The position numbers were made by a program, and so were the translations under genes. 64,000 nt of DNA from Flavobacterium kingsejongi (GTDB lineage: Bacteria; Bacteroidota; Bacteroidia; Flavobacteriales; Flavobacteriaceae), in the NCBI RefSeq assembly GCF_003076475.1, contig NZ_CP020919.1:3348001-3412000 (forward strand), given 5' to 3'. The first letter of the stretch is position 1, and every line of letters begins with the position of its first letter. Below, piece after piece: positions 57,726-64,000 of this stretch. A model generated the notes under the pieces. That model did not search any database and was not told where the DNA came from. It saw only the letters and a list, made by a program, of their open reading frames with translations.

Positions 57726-58163
57726 ATGGATTTAAAGAATATTATCGCACAGCTACCGTATAGCAAACCTTTCCTATTTGTGGATGAATTACTCCATGCT
57801 GATGAAAACGGAATTTCAGGAACCTATACTTTTGATGAAAGCCTGGATTTTTACAAAGGGCATTTTAAGGACAACCCGGTTACTCCCGGTGTGATCCTGA
57901 CCGAGACTATGGCGCAGATCGGTATGGTATGCCTGGGTATTTACCTGCTCGATAGTAACCTCAAAAAAGATACTGTCATCGCATTCACTTCTGCTGATAT
58001 TTCCTTTTTAAAACCGGTATATCCCAATGAAAAAGTAACGGTAACTTCCGAAAAGACGTTCTTCCGGTTTGGCAAACTAAAGTGTAATGTGGTGATGACT
58101 AATGCAGCCGGCCAGGAAGTCTGCAAAGGAGTGATTGCCGGTATGATTACTACGAAACTATGA
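57726..58163 (+). CDS. FabZ-like 3-hydroxyacyl-ACP dehydratase
   Basis: 145 residues with a hot-dog fold. The catalytic pair is His46 and Glu60 in FYKGHFKDNPVTPGVILTE, as in FabZ/FabA. It would dehydrate 3-hydroxyacyl chains on the cluster ACP. Its end overlaps the ketosynthase start by 4 bp (ATGA). A dedicated dehydratase within the operon indicates chain building separate from, or tapping into, general fatty acid synthesis. Confidence 0.88.
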   Translation: MDLKNIIAQLPYSKPFLFVDELLHADENGISGTYTFDESLDFYKGHFKDNPVTPGVILTETMAQIGMVCLGIYLLDSNLKKDTVIAFTSADISFLKPVYPNEKVTVTSEKTFFRFGKLKCNVVMTNAAGQEVCKGVIAGMITTKL

Positions 58164-59446
58164 AAAAAAGGGTTATCATAACAGGTTTAGGTGTTGTGGC
58201 TCCCAATGGAGTCGGCCTACCGGCATTCACGCATGCCCTTAAAAACGGGCTTTCGGGGATACGCCATGATGCCCGGTTGGAAGCCCTGCAGTTTTCCGGC
58301 CAGATCGCCGGTGAACCCGAAATATCGGATGCGCTCAAAAGCCAGTATTTTACCGATCTCGAATTACGGGGTTTCAATAGTACCGGTATACTTTATGGCG
58401 TGATTGCCGGAATGGAAGCCTGGACAAGTGCCGGACTGCCGATAGTGCAAAAGGAACATCCTGACTGGTACAGCGGAACCATCTTTGGTTCGGGCACCTC
58501 GGGTATTGATAAATTCCGGGAAAGCATTTACAAGATCGACGAGCTGCAAACCCGCAGACTGGGCAGTACTGTAGTCGCCCAAACGATGAACAGTGGCATC
58601 AGTGCTTATTTGGGTGGAAAGCTCGGCCTGGGCAATCAGGTCACCACAAATTCCTCTGCCTGTGCGACCGGTACCGAAGCCATTATCATGGCTTACCAAC
58701 GCATCCAGGCAGGGCTTGCCAAACGCATCCTTGCCGGCAGTACTGGTGATAGCGGCCCTTATATCTGGGCGGGATTCGATGCCCTGCGGGTGTGCAGCTC
58801 CAACCATAATACCACTCCCGAACAGGGATCAAGGCCCATGAGTGCGTCGGCATCAGGATTTGTACCGGGCAGTGGCGCCGGGGCATTGCTCATCGAAGAC
58901 CTGGAGAGTGCCACACAGCGTGGCGCTACCATTTATGCCGAAATCATCGGAGGGCATGTCAACTCCGGAGGCCAGCGTGGGAGTGGCAGTATGACGGCAC
59001 CCAACAGCGTTGCGGTACAACGCTGCATCACCGAGGCGCTCAAAAGTGCCCATATTACAGCCGATGCTATTGATGCCATCAACGGACACCTGACCGCTAC
59101 TACCAAAGACAGCCTGGAAATCAAAAACTGGACGGAAGCCCTGGGACGCAGTGGAGATGATTTTCCTTATATAAATTCCTTAAAATCAATGACCGGGCAT
59201 TGCCTGAGTGCTGCCGGAAGTATTGAAAGTGTAGCCACCGTACTCCAGCTCCACGAGCAGTTTTTGTTTCCAAATATCAATTGTGAAGACCTGCATCCTG
59301 AAATAGCCGCCTTGGTCGCGGCTTCAAAAATACCTACTCAAATGATCACTCCCCCACTCCGCATTATTGCTAAAGCGAGTTTTGGATTTGGAGATGTCAA
59401 TGCCTGTGTACTTTTTAAAAAATTTGAACCTGAATCTTATGACTAA
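58160..59446 (+). CDS. Beta-ketoacyl-ACP synthase (FabF-like)
   Basis: 428 residues of the KAS I/II family. Active-site residues are Cys168 in TTNSSACATGTEAI, His310 in INGHLTATTKDS and His347 in SMTGHCLSAAGSIES. The first histidine motif differs from the standard NAHGTST but keeps the histidine. It extends acyl chains on ACP, probably making the starter for the type III PKS or a polyene. It overlaps the ACP gene by 8 bp. Confidence 0.9.
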   Translation: MKKRVIITGLGVVAPNGVGLPAFTHALKNGLSGIRHDARLEALQFSGQIAGEPEISDALKSQYFTDLELRGFNSTGILYGVIAGMEAWTSAGLPIVQKEHPDWYSGTIFGSGTSGIDKFRESIYKIDELQTRRLGSTVVAQTMNSGISAYLGGKLGLGNQVTTNSSACATGTEAIIMAYQRIQAGLAKRILAGSTGDSGPYIWAGFDALRVCSSNHNTTPEQGSRPMSASASGFVPGSGAGALLIEDLESATQRGATIYAEIIGGHVNSGGQRGSGSMTAPNSVAVQRCITEALKSAHITADAIDAINGHLTATTKDSLEIKNWTEALGRSGDDFPYINSLKSMTGHCLSAAGSIESVATVLQLHEQFLFPNINCEDLHPEIAALVAASKIPTQMITPPLRIIAKASFGFGDVNACVLFKKFEPESYD

Positions 59447-59693
59447 AGAAGAAATTATAGCCCAACTGAAAGTAATTGTAAAACCCTACACGACCAATAC
59501 CGAAGCGTATGAGGCCCTGACGGAAACCACTGATTTTATTAATGACCTGAACATCAATTCCGCTAACTTAGTGGATATCGTACTGGATATTGAAGAACAG
59601 TTTAAAATTGTAATCGACACTACCGATATGGAACGCATGCTGGATGTTAAAGCTACGGTGGAAATTATCAGCCGCAAATTGGCGGCCGCATGA
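59439..59693 (+). CDS. Acyl carrier protein of the polyketide cluster
   Basis: 84 residues from ATG 59439 (MTKEEIIAQLKVIV); a longer frame from 59367 lies inside the ketosynthase and is not used. It is an acidic four-helix ACP. The phosphopantetheine serine is in INDLNINSANLVDIV, where Asn replaces the usual Asp of the DSL motif. It overlaps the phosphopantetheinyl transferase gene by 4 bp, implying coupled supply of carrier and activating enzyme. Confidence 0.87.
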   Translation: MTKEEIIAQLKVIVKPYTTNTEAYEALTETTDFINDLNINSANLVDIVLDIEEQFKIVIDTTDMERMLDVKATVEIISRKLAAA

Positions 59694-60208
59694 TCGGCAA
59701 TGACGTGGTGGACCTGATTCAGGCGCGTCAGGATAATAACTGGCAGCGCATCGGGTTTCTGGACAAACTGTTCCTGGAATCCGAACAGCTGCTGATTGCA
59801 AAAGCCAAAAACCCGGAAATCATGGTCTGGATGCTGTGGAGCATGAAAGAAGCGGCTTATAAAATTTTAAACCGGAAAACCCAAAAGCGGGAGTATATCC
59901 CAAAACAATTGTTGTGTAGTGTATCCAGTTCCGATGATTCCGGATACACTGGTTTTGTCCGGCACGTGGATTTCAGCTGTTACACCCAAACCCGGATTAC
60001 CGAAGGGATCATCCATACATTCGCCACAGCGCAACAGGAAGACCTGAAGTGGGTTACCGAAGTAACGGCGCCCAACATTATAAAAGATGAGCACCGCATT
60101 CCCTGGCTATATGACAGAGCTTCCGCTACCTTAGTGCCGGTTTCTGTCAGCCACCATGGGCGGTGTACAAAAGTCGTTCAGCTCCTGAAAAAGCCATTAC
60201 CCCTTTAG
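59690..60208 (+). CDS. 4'-phosphopantetheinyl transferase
   Basis: 172 residues. Both family signatures are visible: IGNDVVDL (residues 2-9) with metal-binding Asp, and WSMKEAAYK (50-58) with the Glu/Lys pair. It attaches the coenzyme A arm to the cluster ACP and perhaps other carriers. It is the last gene of the operon and its end overlaps the convergent DUF1634 gene by 12 bp. The protein is shorter than Sfp-type enzymes. Confidence 0.88.
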   Translation: MIGNDVVDLIQARQDNNWQRIGFLDKLFLESEQLLIAKAKNPEIMVWMLWSMKEAAYKILNRKTQKREYIPKQLLCSVSSSDDSGYTGFVRHVDFSCYTQTRITEGIIHTFATAQQEDLKWVTEVTAPNIIKDEHRIPWLYDRASATLVPVSVSHHGRCTKVVQLLKKPLPL

Positions 60209-60598
60209 CCCTCCGAAGATACTGGTCAGCATGATACACAATACGATCAGTGTGATCACGACATACATCCTGTCTTTCTCTAATATAAAGGCAAACAGGG
60301 AGCAAATGATCCGCAAGATGGGGGTGGCAATCAGTACCAGGACACCCAACTGTATAATTTCTGTTGCCTGTAGTGCCATAGCACCTTGCAGGATGCCTTT
60401 GACTGTAATATCAGCCACCCTTTCTCCTACGAATTTATCGTAATGCGGCAACGTGTTGCCACCGTGTTGTATCAGGTACGCCACTCCGCCAATAAAGGCA
60501 ATTGTACTGGCAGTAAGTACTCCATAGCGGAGCAATTGCCCTACCAGCTGTTCAATATCATGATCGTTCAGCAGTTTTTTTGTAAGTCCGTTTTTCAT
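60197..60598 (-). CDS. DUF1634 membrane protein
   Basis: 133 residues with about three membrane helices (LTASTIAFIGGVAYLIQHGG, IIQLGVLVLIATPILRII, MYVVITLIVLCIMLTSIF). DUF1634 proteins usually accompany TauE/SafE exporters, and here the exporter gene ends 12 bp upstream. It is probably an accessory subunit of that exporter in the inner membrane. Confidence 0.85.
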   Translation of the reverse strand: MKNGLTKKLLNDHDIEQLVGQLLRYGVLTASTIAFIGGVAYLIQHGGNTLPHYDKFVGERVADITVKGILQGAMALQATEIIQLGVLVLIATPILRIICSLFAFILEKDRMYVVITLIVLCIMLTSIFGGLKG

Positions 60599-60610
60599 AA
60601 GGCTGTCATT

Positions 60611-61444
60611 TTAAAATTTGTGGTGAATACCGTTATAGATCATTTCGATGGCGACGAAAACAATCGCAACACAAAAGATGATACGGAGGATTTGTGGATT
60701 CATTCGCGTCAGTAATTTAGATCCGGTAAAAGCACCACCCAAAACCCCCAGGACGACCGGAAAAGCAATCCCGGGATCCATATAGCCCCTTTGCAAATAC
60801 ACCACCGCACTCGCCGCCGCAGTCACACCAATCATAAAATTACTGGTGGTGGTACTTACCTTAAAGGGAATGCGCATTACGGTATCCATGGCCAACACTT
60901 TTAAAGCTCCGGAACCAATACCCAATAAGCCCGAAATAACGCCCGCTACCGCCATAATGGAGAAACCACCGCCTATATTTTTCAGTTTATAGGAGATTTC
61001 GCCCTCTTTCGTGGGATAACTCCCGTTGAGTTTTAGCGTATAGGAAAGCGGGCTTCCTTCAGTCAGCGCCTCCTGGTTCTTTTTGCGCAGGGTCATCGCT
61101 GCCGAAAACAACAATACAGCCCCAAATAAAATAGCAATGGTATTGGTTGGTGTATATACGGCAATTAAAGCCCCGCATACCGCACCGATTGTGGTGGCAA
61201 TCTCCAGGAACATCCCCAAACGGATGTTGGTAATCCCTTCTTTCACATAGGCACTGGCCGATCCCGATGAGGTGGCAATCGAGGCCAGTAATGCGGCACC
61301 AATGGCATAGCGGATGTCAACACCAAATGCCAGTGTCAATAATGGAATTACAATTACGCCACCGCCCAAACCGGTCAGTGAGCCCAGGAGCCCAGCAAAA
61401 TAAGCCCCAATAAGCAAGACGATACTAAATACAAGTATGCTCAT
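60611..61444 (-). CDS. TauE/SafE-family anion exporter
   Basis: 277 residues with about eight membrane helices and the internal repeat of the family (LLGSLTGLGGGVIVIPLLTL and the matching GVISGLLGIGSGALKVLAMD). It probably exports sulfite, sulfoacetate or a similar organic anion. It lies between its GntR-type regulator (12 bp) and the DUF1634 gene (12 bp) in a three-gene leftward operon. The substrate is unknown. Confidence 0.9.
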   Translation of the reverse strand: MSILVFSIVLLIGAYFAGLLGSLTGLGGGVIVIPLLTLAFGVDIRYAIGAALLASIATSSGSASAYVKEGITNIRLGMFLEIATTIGAVCGALIAVYTPTNTIAILFGAVLLFSAAMTLRKKNQEALTEGSPLSYTLKLNGSYPTKEGEISYKLKNIGGGFSIMAVAGVISGLLGIGSGALKVLAMDTVMRIPFKVSTTTSNFMIGVTAAASAVVYLQRGYMDPGIAFPVVLGVLGGAFTGSKLLTRMNPQILRIIFCVAIVFVAIEMIYNGIHHKF

Positions 61445-61456
61445 AAGAATATAAAA

Positions 61457-62104
61457 TTAATAGTTGTTATCGAGGATTTCCTGAAGCGCCTGTTGTGCTG
61501 CTTTTGCCTTCCTGCTTTTTATCGCCAGGAATAACTGTTCGTGCAAATGATGGCTCAACGCAAAATTGACAATTCCACCCGGTTCACGCTTCGCAAAAAA
61601 GTCACGGATCATCAGGGTAAAGCTTTTATAAAGATCGGCAAGTACCGAATTACCACTGGCATGCGCTATGGCCATGTGAAAATCGATATCGGCGTTGGCA
61701 CAGGCCTCGCGGTCTTCTGCCTGGATAGCGATTTTACGGTTTTCAAGGCTGCGTTCCATTTCTAACAGGAGTTCCGGGGTATAATTTTGTACCGCAAGCC
61801 GTACGAGTTCTTTTTCTAATAAAGTACGTACCGCATTGATCTCATCAAAATCGGCGCGTCCCAAGCGCTGCTCGATGGATTCGGTAGCTGTATGTTCCAT
61901 CACAAACGTGCCCGATCCCTGCTGCACCTTTAAAATTCCGGCCAAAGCCAAGGCTTTTATCGCTTCCCGGATCGATGACCGTCCGACTCCATACAACAGC
62001 ATCAATTCCGGCTCCGAAGGTATTTTGGAACCCGGAGGGTATTTCCCGCTCCCAATATCTTCCTTGATCCGGCTAATTAATCGCTCGCTTAGTTTTGTGG
62101 CCAT
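61457..62104 (-). CDS. GntR/FadR-family transcriptional regulator
   Basis: 215 residues. The N-terminal winged helix (SRIKEDIGSGKYPPGSKIPS, ELMLLYGVGRSSIREAIKAL) is followed by an all-helical FCD ligand-binding domain with metal-type His and Asp residues (DIDFHMAIAHASGN). It is the first gene of the TauE/SafE operon, with twin symmetric sites 27-61 bp upstream of its start. It probably represses the operon in the absence of an organic acid ligand. Confidence 0.9.
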   Translation of the reverse strand: MATKLSERLISRIKEDIGSGKYPPGSKIPSEPELMLLYGVGRSSIREAIKALALAGILKVQQGSGTFVMEHTATESIEQRLGRADFDEINAVRTLLEKELVRLAVQNYTPELLLEMERSLENRKIAIQAEDREACANADIDFHMAIAHASGNSVLADLYKSFTLMIRDFFAKREPGGIVNFALSHHLHEQLFLAIKSRKAKAAQQALQEILDNNY

Positions 62105-62130
62105 GAGTATGATTGTTTAAAAAACAGCAC

Positions 62131-62165
62131 AAACATACGATGTTTATTTTAAACATCAGATGTTT
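62131..62165. promoter_or_regulatory. Twin operators of the GntR-type regulator
   Basis: AAACATACGATGTTT (62131-62145) and AAACATCAGATGTTT (62151-62165) share the pattern AAACATnnnATGTTT, spaced 20 bp centre to centre (about two helical turns). They lie just upstream of the regulator gene start (62104). Confidence 0.55.
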
Positions 62166-62327
62166 TAACGTTTTTTAACCGTACTGATGCTCTTTCTGTA
62201 TCACAACTGACGGAAAGGACAATGTTATAAAACCCTACATCTCTTCCACCTCTCTACTATTCGAACATCTACTTTGCAACACTGTAATTATATTCCTTTT
62301 TTACCTCCGGTTCCTTTTTTGGATTCC

Positions 62328-62521
62328 GTCCACGATCGTGGACAAGCTCCTGCACACCTGCAACAGATCGTCCACGGTATACAACAGGCTCCTGCACACT
62401 TACGGCAGTCCGTCCACGATCGTGGACGAGCTCCTGCTCACTTACAGCGGTCTGTCCACGATCGTGGACGAGCTCCTGCACACGTACAGCGGCCGTCCAC
62501 TATCGTGGACAGGCTCCTGCA
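62328..62521. repeat. 42-bp tandem repeat array, most units with a 16-bp palindrome
   Basis: Units begin at about 62328, 62370, 62412, 62454 and 62495. Most open with GTCCACGATCGTGGAC, a perfect 16-bp palindrome, then AGCTCCTGCACA and about 14 more bases. The second unit has lost the palindrome and the fifth has one changed base; a half-unit (CCGTGGACGG) follows near 62.54 kb. Because the period is 14 codons the array is open in several frames on both strands, so the apparent repetitive ORFs there are probably not genes. The region 62166-62752 otherwise holds no gene. Confidence 0.85.
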
Positions 62522-62720
62522 GGTTTTCATAGCATTGTCAACCGTGGACGGAACTGTAAAATTGCAAATTAGTGCTGATACAGCTGATTTTGGTTGTAAA
62601 AACAATTACCCATTATCCACAGGGTGGCCTGCCTCCGAAGCTTGGTAAAATAGTGCTGGTAAAAATTGGCAACCCTCCCATTTGTTGTCTTACTTCAGAT
62701 TCTATTTTTATTTTTTTCCT

Positions 62721-62728
62721 TACATTTA
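62721..62728 (+). promoter_or_regulatory. Candidate -7 box of the ABC exporter gene
   Basis: TACATTTA resembles the TAnnTTTG box and lies 25 bp before the GTG start. The preceding stretch is a T run without a clear -33 box. Confidence 0.35.
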
Positions 62729-62752
62729 CCACTTAATTCCGCACCATTTACC

Positions 62753-64000
62753 GTGAAATCGAATAAGAAACCCAACATACTCCATTTGCTGAAGCCCTAT
62801 CGTGGTGTATTGGCATTGCTATTACTTTTTACGCTGTTGAGTAACGCCATCAACCTTTGGCTTCCAAAAATAATAGCACAAAGCATTGATGCATTCAGTG
62901 CGGGAACATTCCAATTCCGCCCGATAATCATTGAATTCACGCTTGCCGTCTTCCTCATCCTGATCTTTGGATTCCTACAGGGGATCATACAGACATATGC
63001 TTCGGAAAAAGTGGCACGTGACCTAAGAAGCCGGCTTTCCAATACGATATCCAGGCAGAGTTATGCCTTTATAGAAACAGCAAACCCATCCAAATTGCTG
63101 ACGAATCTCACCGCCGATATCGATTCGATAAAAATGTTTGTCTCACAAGCTATTGTTGCTGTCGTTTCATCGCTGTTTATCATTATCGGTGCCAGCATTT
63201 TATTGTTTTCGATCAACTGGGAATTAGCCTTATGTGTCATTGCGATCATTCCCATCATCGGGATTACCTTTTATATGGTCTTGCGAAAAGTCCGGGCATT
63301 ATTTGTTGCCAGCCGTGCCGTGACCGACCGCCTCAATAAGGTCATTACCGAAAGTATTTTAGGAGCGGCACTCATTCGCGTGATCAATTCGCAGCAACCC
63401 GAATACCAGAAGTTTTTAGAATCCAATACCAAAGCCAAAGAATACGGGCTTTCTATATTAGGCCTTTTTGCAGGGCTTATTCCTGTTATTACGTTTACAG
63501 CCAATATGGCTGGGCTCGCCATATTAGCACTTGGAGGGCATTTCGTGATTACGGGAAGTATGAGCCTTGGTGATTTTGCGGCATTCAACAGTTACCTTGC
63601 CATGCTTATATTTCCAATCCTTGTCATTGGTTTTATGAGTAATATCATGGCACAGGCCAGTGCTTCCTATAGCCGTATTACCAACATATTAGAAACACCT
63701 GATGCTCCCGAAACCGGGACACTGACCAGTCCGTTAACCGGGGCAATCACACTGGATCGCGTAAACCTGTCCTACGGACAGACACCAGTACTAAAAGATA
63801 TTTCGTTTACCGTACAACCGGGTTCAAAAATTGCAGTTATCGGCCCTACAGCTGCCGGTAAAACACAATTGCTCTACCTGCTCACGGGATTGATCCAGCC
63901 GGAATCAGGAACCATTACATTCGACGGCCATAGCATTTCGGAATATAAGAGTGAGACTTTTCACAGCCAGACTGGATTTGTGTTTCAGGACAGCATTATT
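62753..64000 (+). CDS. ABC exporter (fused membrane and ATPase domains), partial
   Basis: The frame opens with GTG at 62753 (then KSNKKPNILHLLKPYRG) and runs off the right edge after about 416 codons. It has a six-helix type 1 exporter domain (KVARDLRSRLSNTISRQS is the coupling region) and the start of the nucleotide-binding domain, with Walker A GPTAAGKTQLL near residue 363 and the Q-loop at FVFQDS. It resembles MsbA/lipid and drug exporters of Bacteroidota. The Walker B and signature motifs are outside the window. There is no nearby in-frame ATG, so GTG is the likely start. Confidence 0.88.
   Translation, partial: MKSNKKPNILHLLKPYRGVLALLLLFTLLSNAINLWLPKIIAQSIDAFSAGTFQFRPIIIEFTLAVFLILIFGFLQGIIQTYASEKVARDLRSRLSNTISRQSYAFIETANPSKLLTNLTADIDSIKMFVSQAIVAVVSSLFIIIGASILLFSINWELALCVIAIIPIIGITFYMVLRKVRALFVASRAVTDRLNKVITESILGAALIRVINSQQPEYQKFLESNTKAKEYGLSILGLFAGLIPVITFTANMAGLAILALGGHFVITGSMSLGDFAAFNSYLAMLIFPILVIGFMSNIMAQASASYSRITNILETPDAPETGTLTSPLTGAITLDRVNLSYGQTPVLKDISFTVQPGSKIAVIGPTAAGKTQLLYLLTGLIQPESGTITFDGHSISEYKSETFHSQTGFVFQDSII

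Noticed and set aside
62328..62521. CRISPR array
   Set aside because: The parts between palindromes are themselves repeated and are not unique spacers; no cas gene is present.
62613..62621. Perfect DnaA-box sequence TTATCCACA near the repeat array, possible replication origin
   Set aside because: A single 9-mer is expected by chance about once per such window; no further boxes, AT-rich unwinding region or origin-linked genes were seen.
62274..62648. Plus-strand ORF with a 14-residue repeat (VHDRGRAPAHLQ-like) and a similar minus-strand ORF at 62269-62481
   Set aside because: The 42-bp DNA repeat keeps several frames open on both strands at once. There is no ribosome site or signal, and the palindrome itself explains the pattern, so it was listed as a repeat.

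Overview
The window looks like chromosomal DNA of a Flavobacterium-like member of the Bacteroidota. Signs are TTG/TAnnTTTG-type promoters, an ArgF' transcarbamylase in place of ordinary ornithine transcarbamylase, a bacilliredoxin-like YtxJ, a DUF6377 regulator, a TetR/TolC/MFP/RND operon and IS families typical of the phylum. No rRNA, tRNA or CRISPR array was recognised.

Layout. 0-2.1 kb: a leftward operon of a beta-lactamase-fold serine hydrolase, BlaI and a BlaR1-like M56 protease cut by the window edge. 2.3-8.8 kb: a leftward RND efflux operon with its TetR regulator and a clear operator. 8.8-11.5 kb: divergent glyA and fahA. 11.7-14.6 kb: a lipoprotein and an IS1182-family element with a hairpin at each end. 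14.7-23.4 kb: a complete arginine operon (GNAT, argG, argC, argD, argF', argB, argE-like, argH). It is preceded by a strong promoter, a nearly leaderless 28-codon ORF with four CGG arginine codons, and a hairpin-rich leader. 23.8-31 kb: MFS transporter, ytxJ, clpB, a secreted protein, bestrophin and EcsC.

31-46 kb is a heavily rearranged accessory region. Two same-length IS21-family copies (2642 bp, identical encoded proteins) lie in inverted orientation around an AT-rich cargo. The cargo is a small XRE controller and the DptF-DptG-DptH restriction arm of a DNA phosphorothioation (Dnd/Dpt) system. DptH is cut off by the IS, and no modification genes (dndBCDE) are present. The outer flanks are a beheaded tolC gene and a GH3 glucosidase gene that is also split by an IS256-family element with a 9-bp target duplication. 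Target-site repeats (GTAAT) found across the two IS21 copies suggest that the cargo was inverted by recombination between them.

46-54 kb: a DUF6377 regulator, an SDR/DUF2867 protein, and a catalase-like + LodA-like quinone-cofactor oxidase + LodB-like flavoprotein operon, then a secreted esterase. 54.8-60.2 kb: a tightly coupled seven-gene operon built on a type III polyketide synthase (FAD oxidoreductase, methyltransferase, type III PKS, dehydratase, ketosynthase, ACP, phosphopantetheinyl transferase), a likely biosynthetic cluster of unknown product. 60.2-62.1 kb: DUF1634, TauE/SafE exporter and a GntR regulator with twin operators. 62.3-62.5 kb: about five 42-bp tandem repeats, most carrying a 16-bp palindrome. 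The window ends inside an ABC exporter gene.

All identifications come from reading sequence and motif recall; no database search was run.
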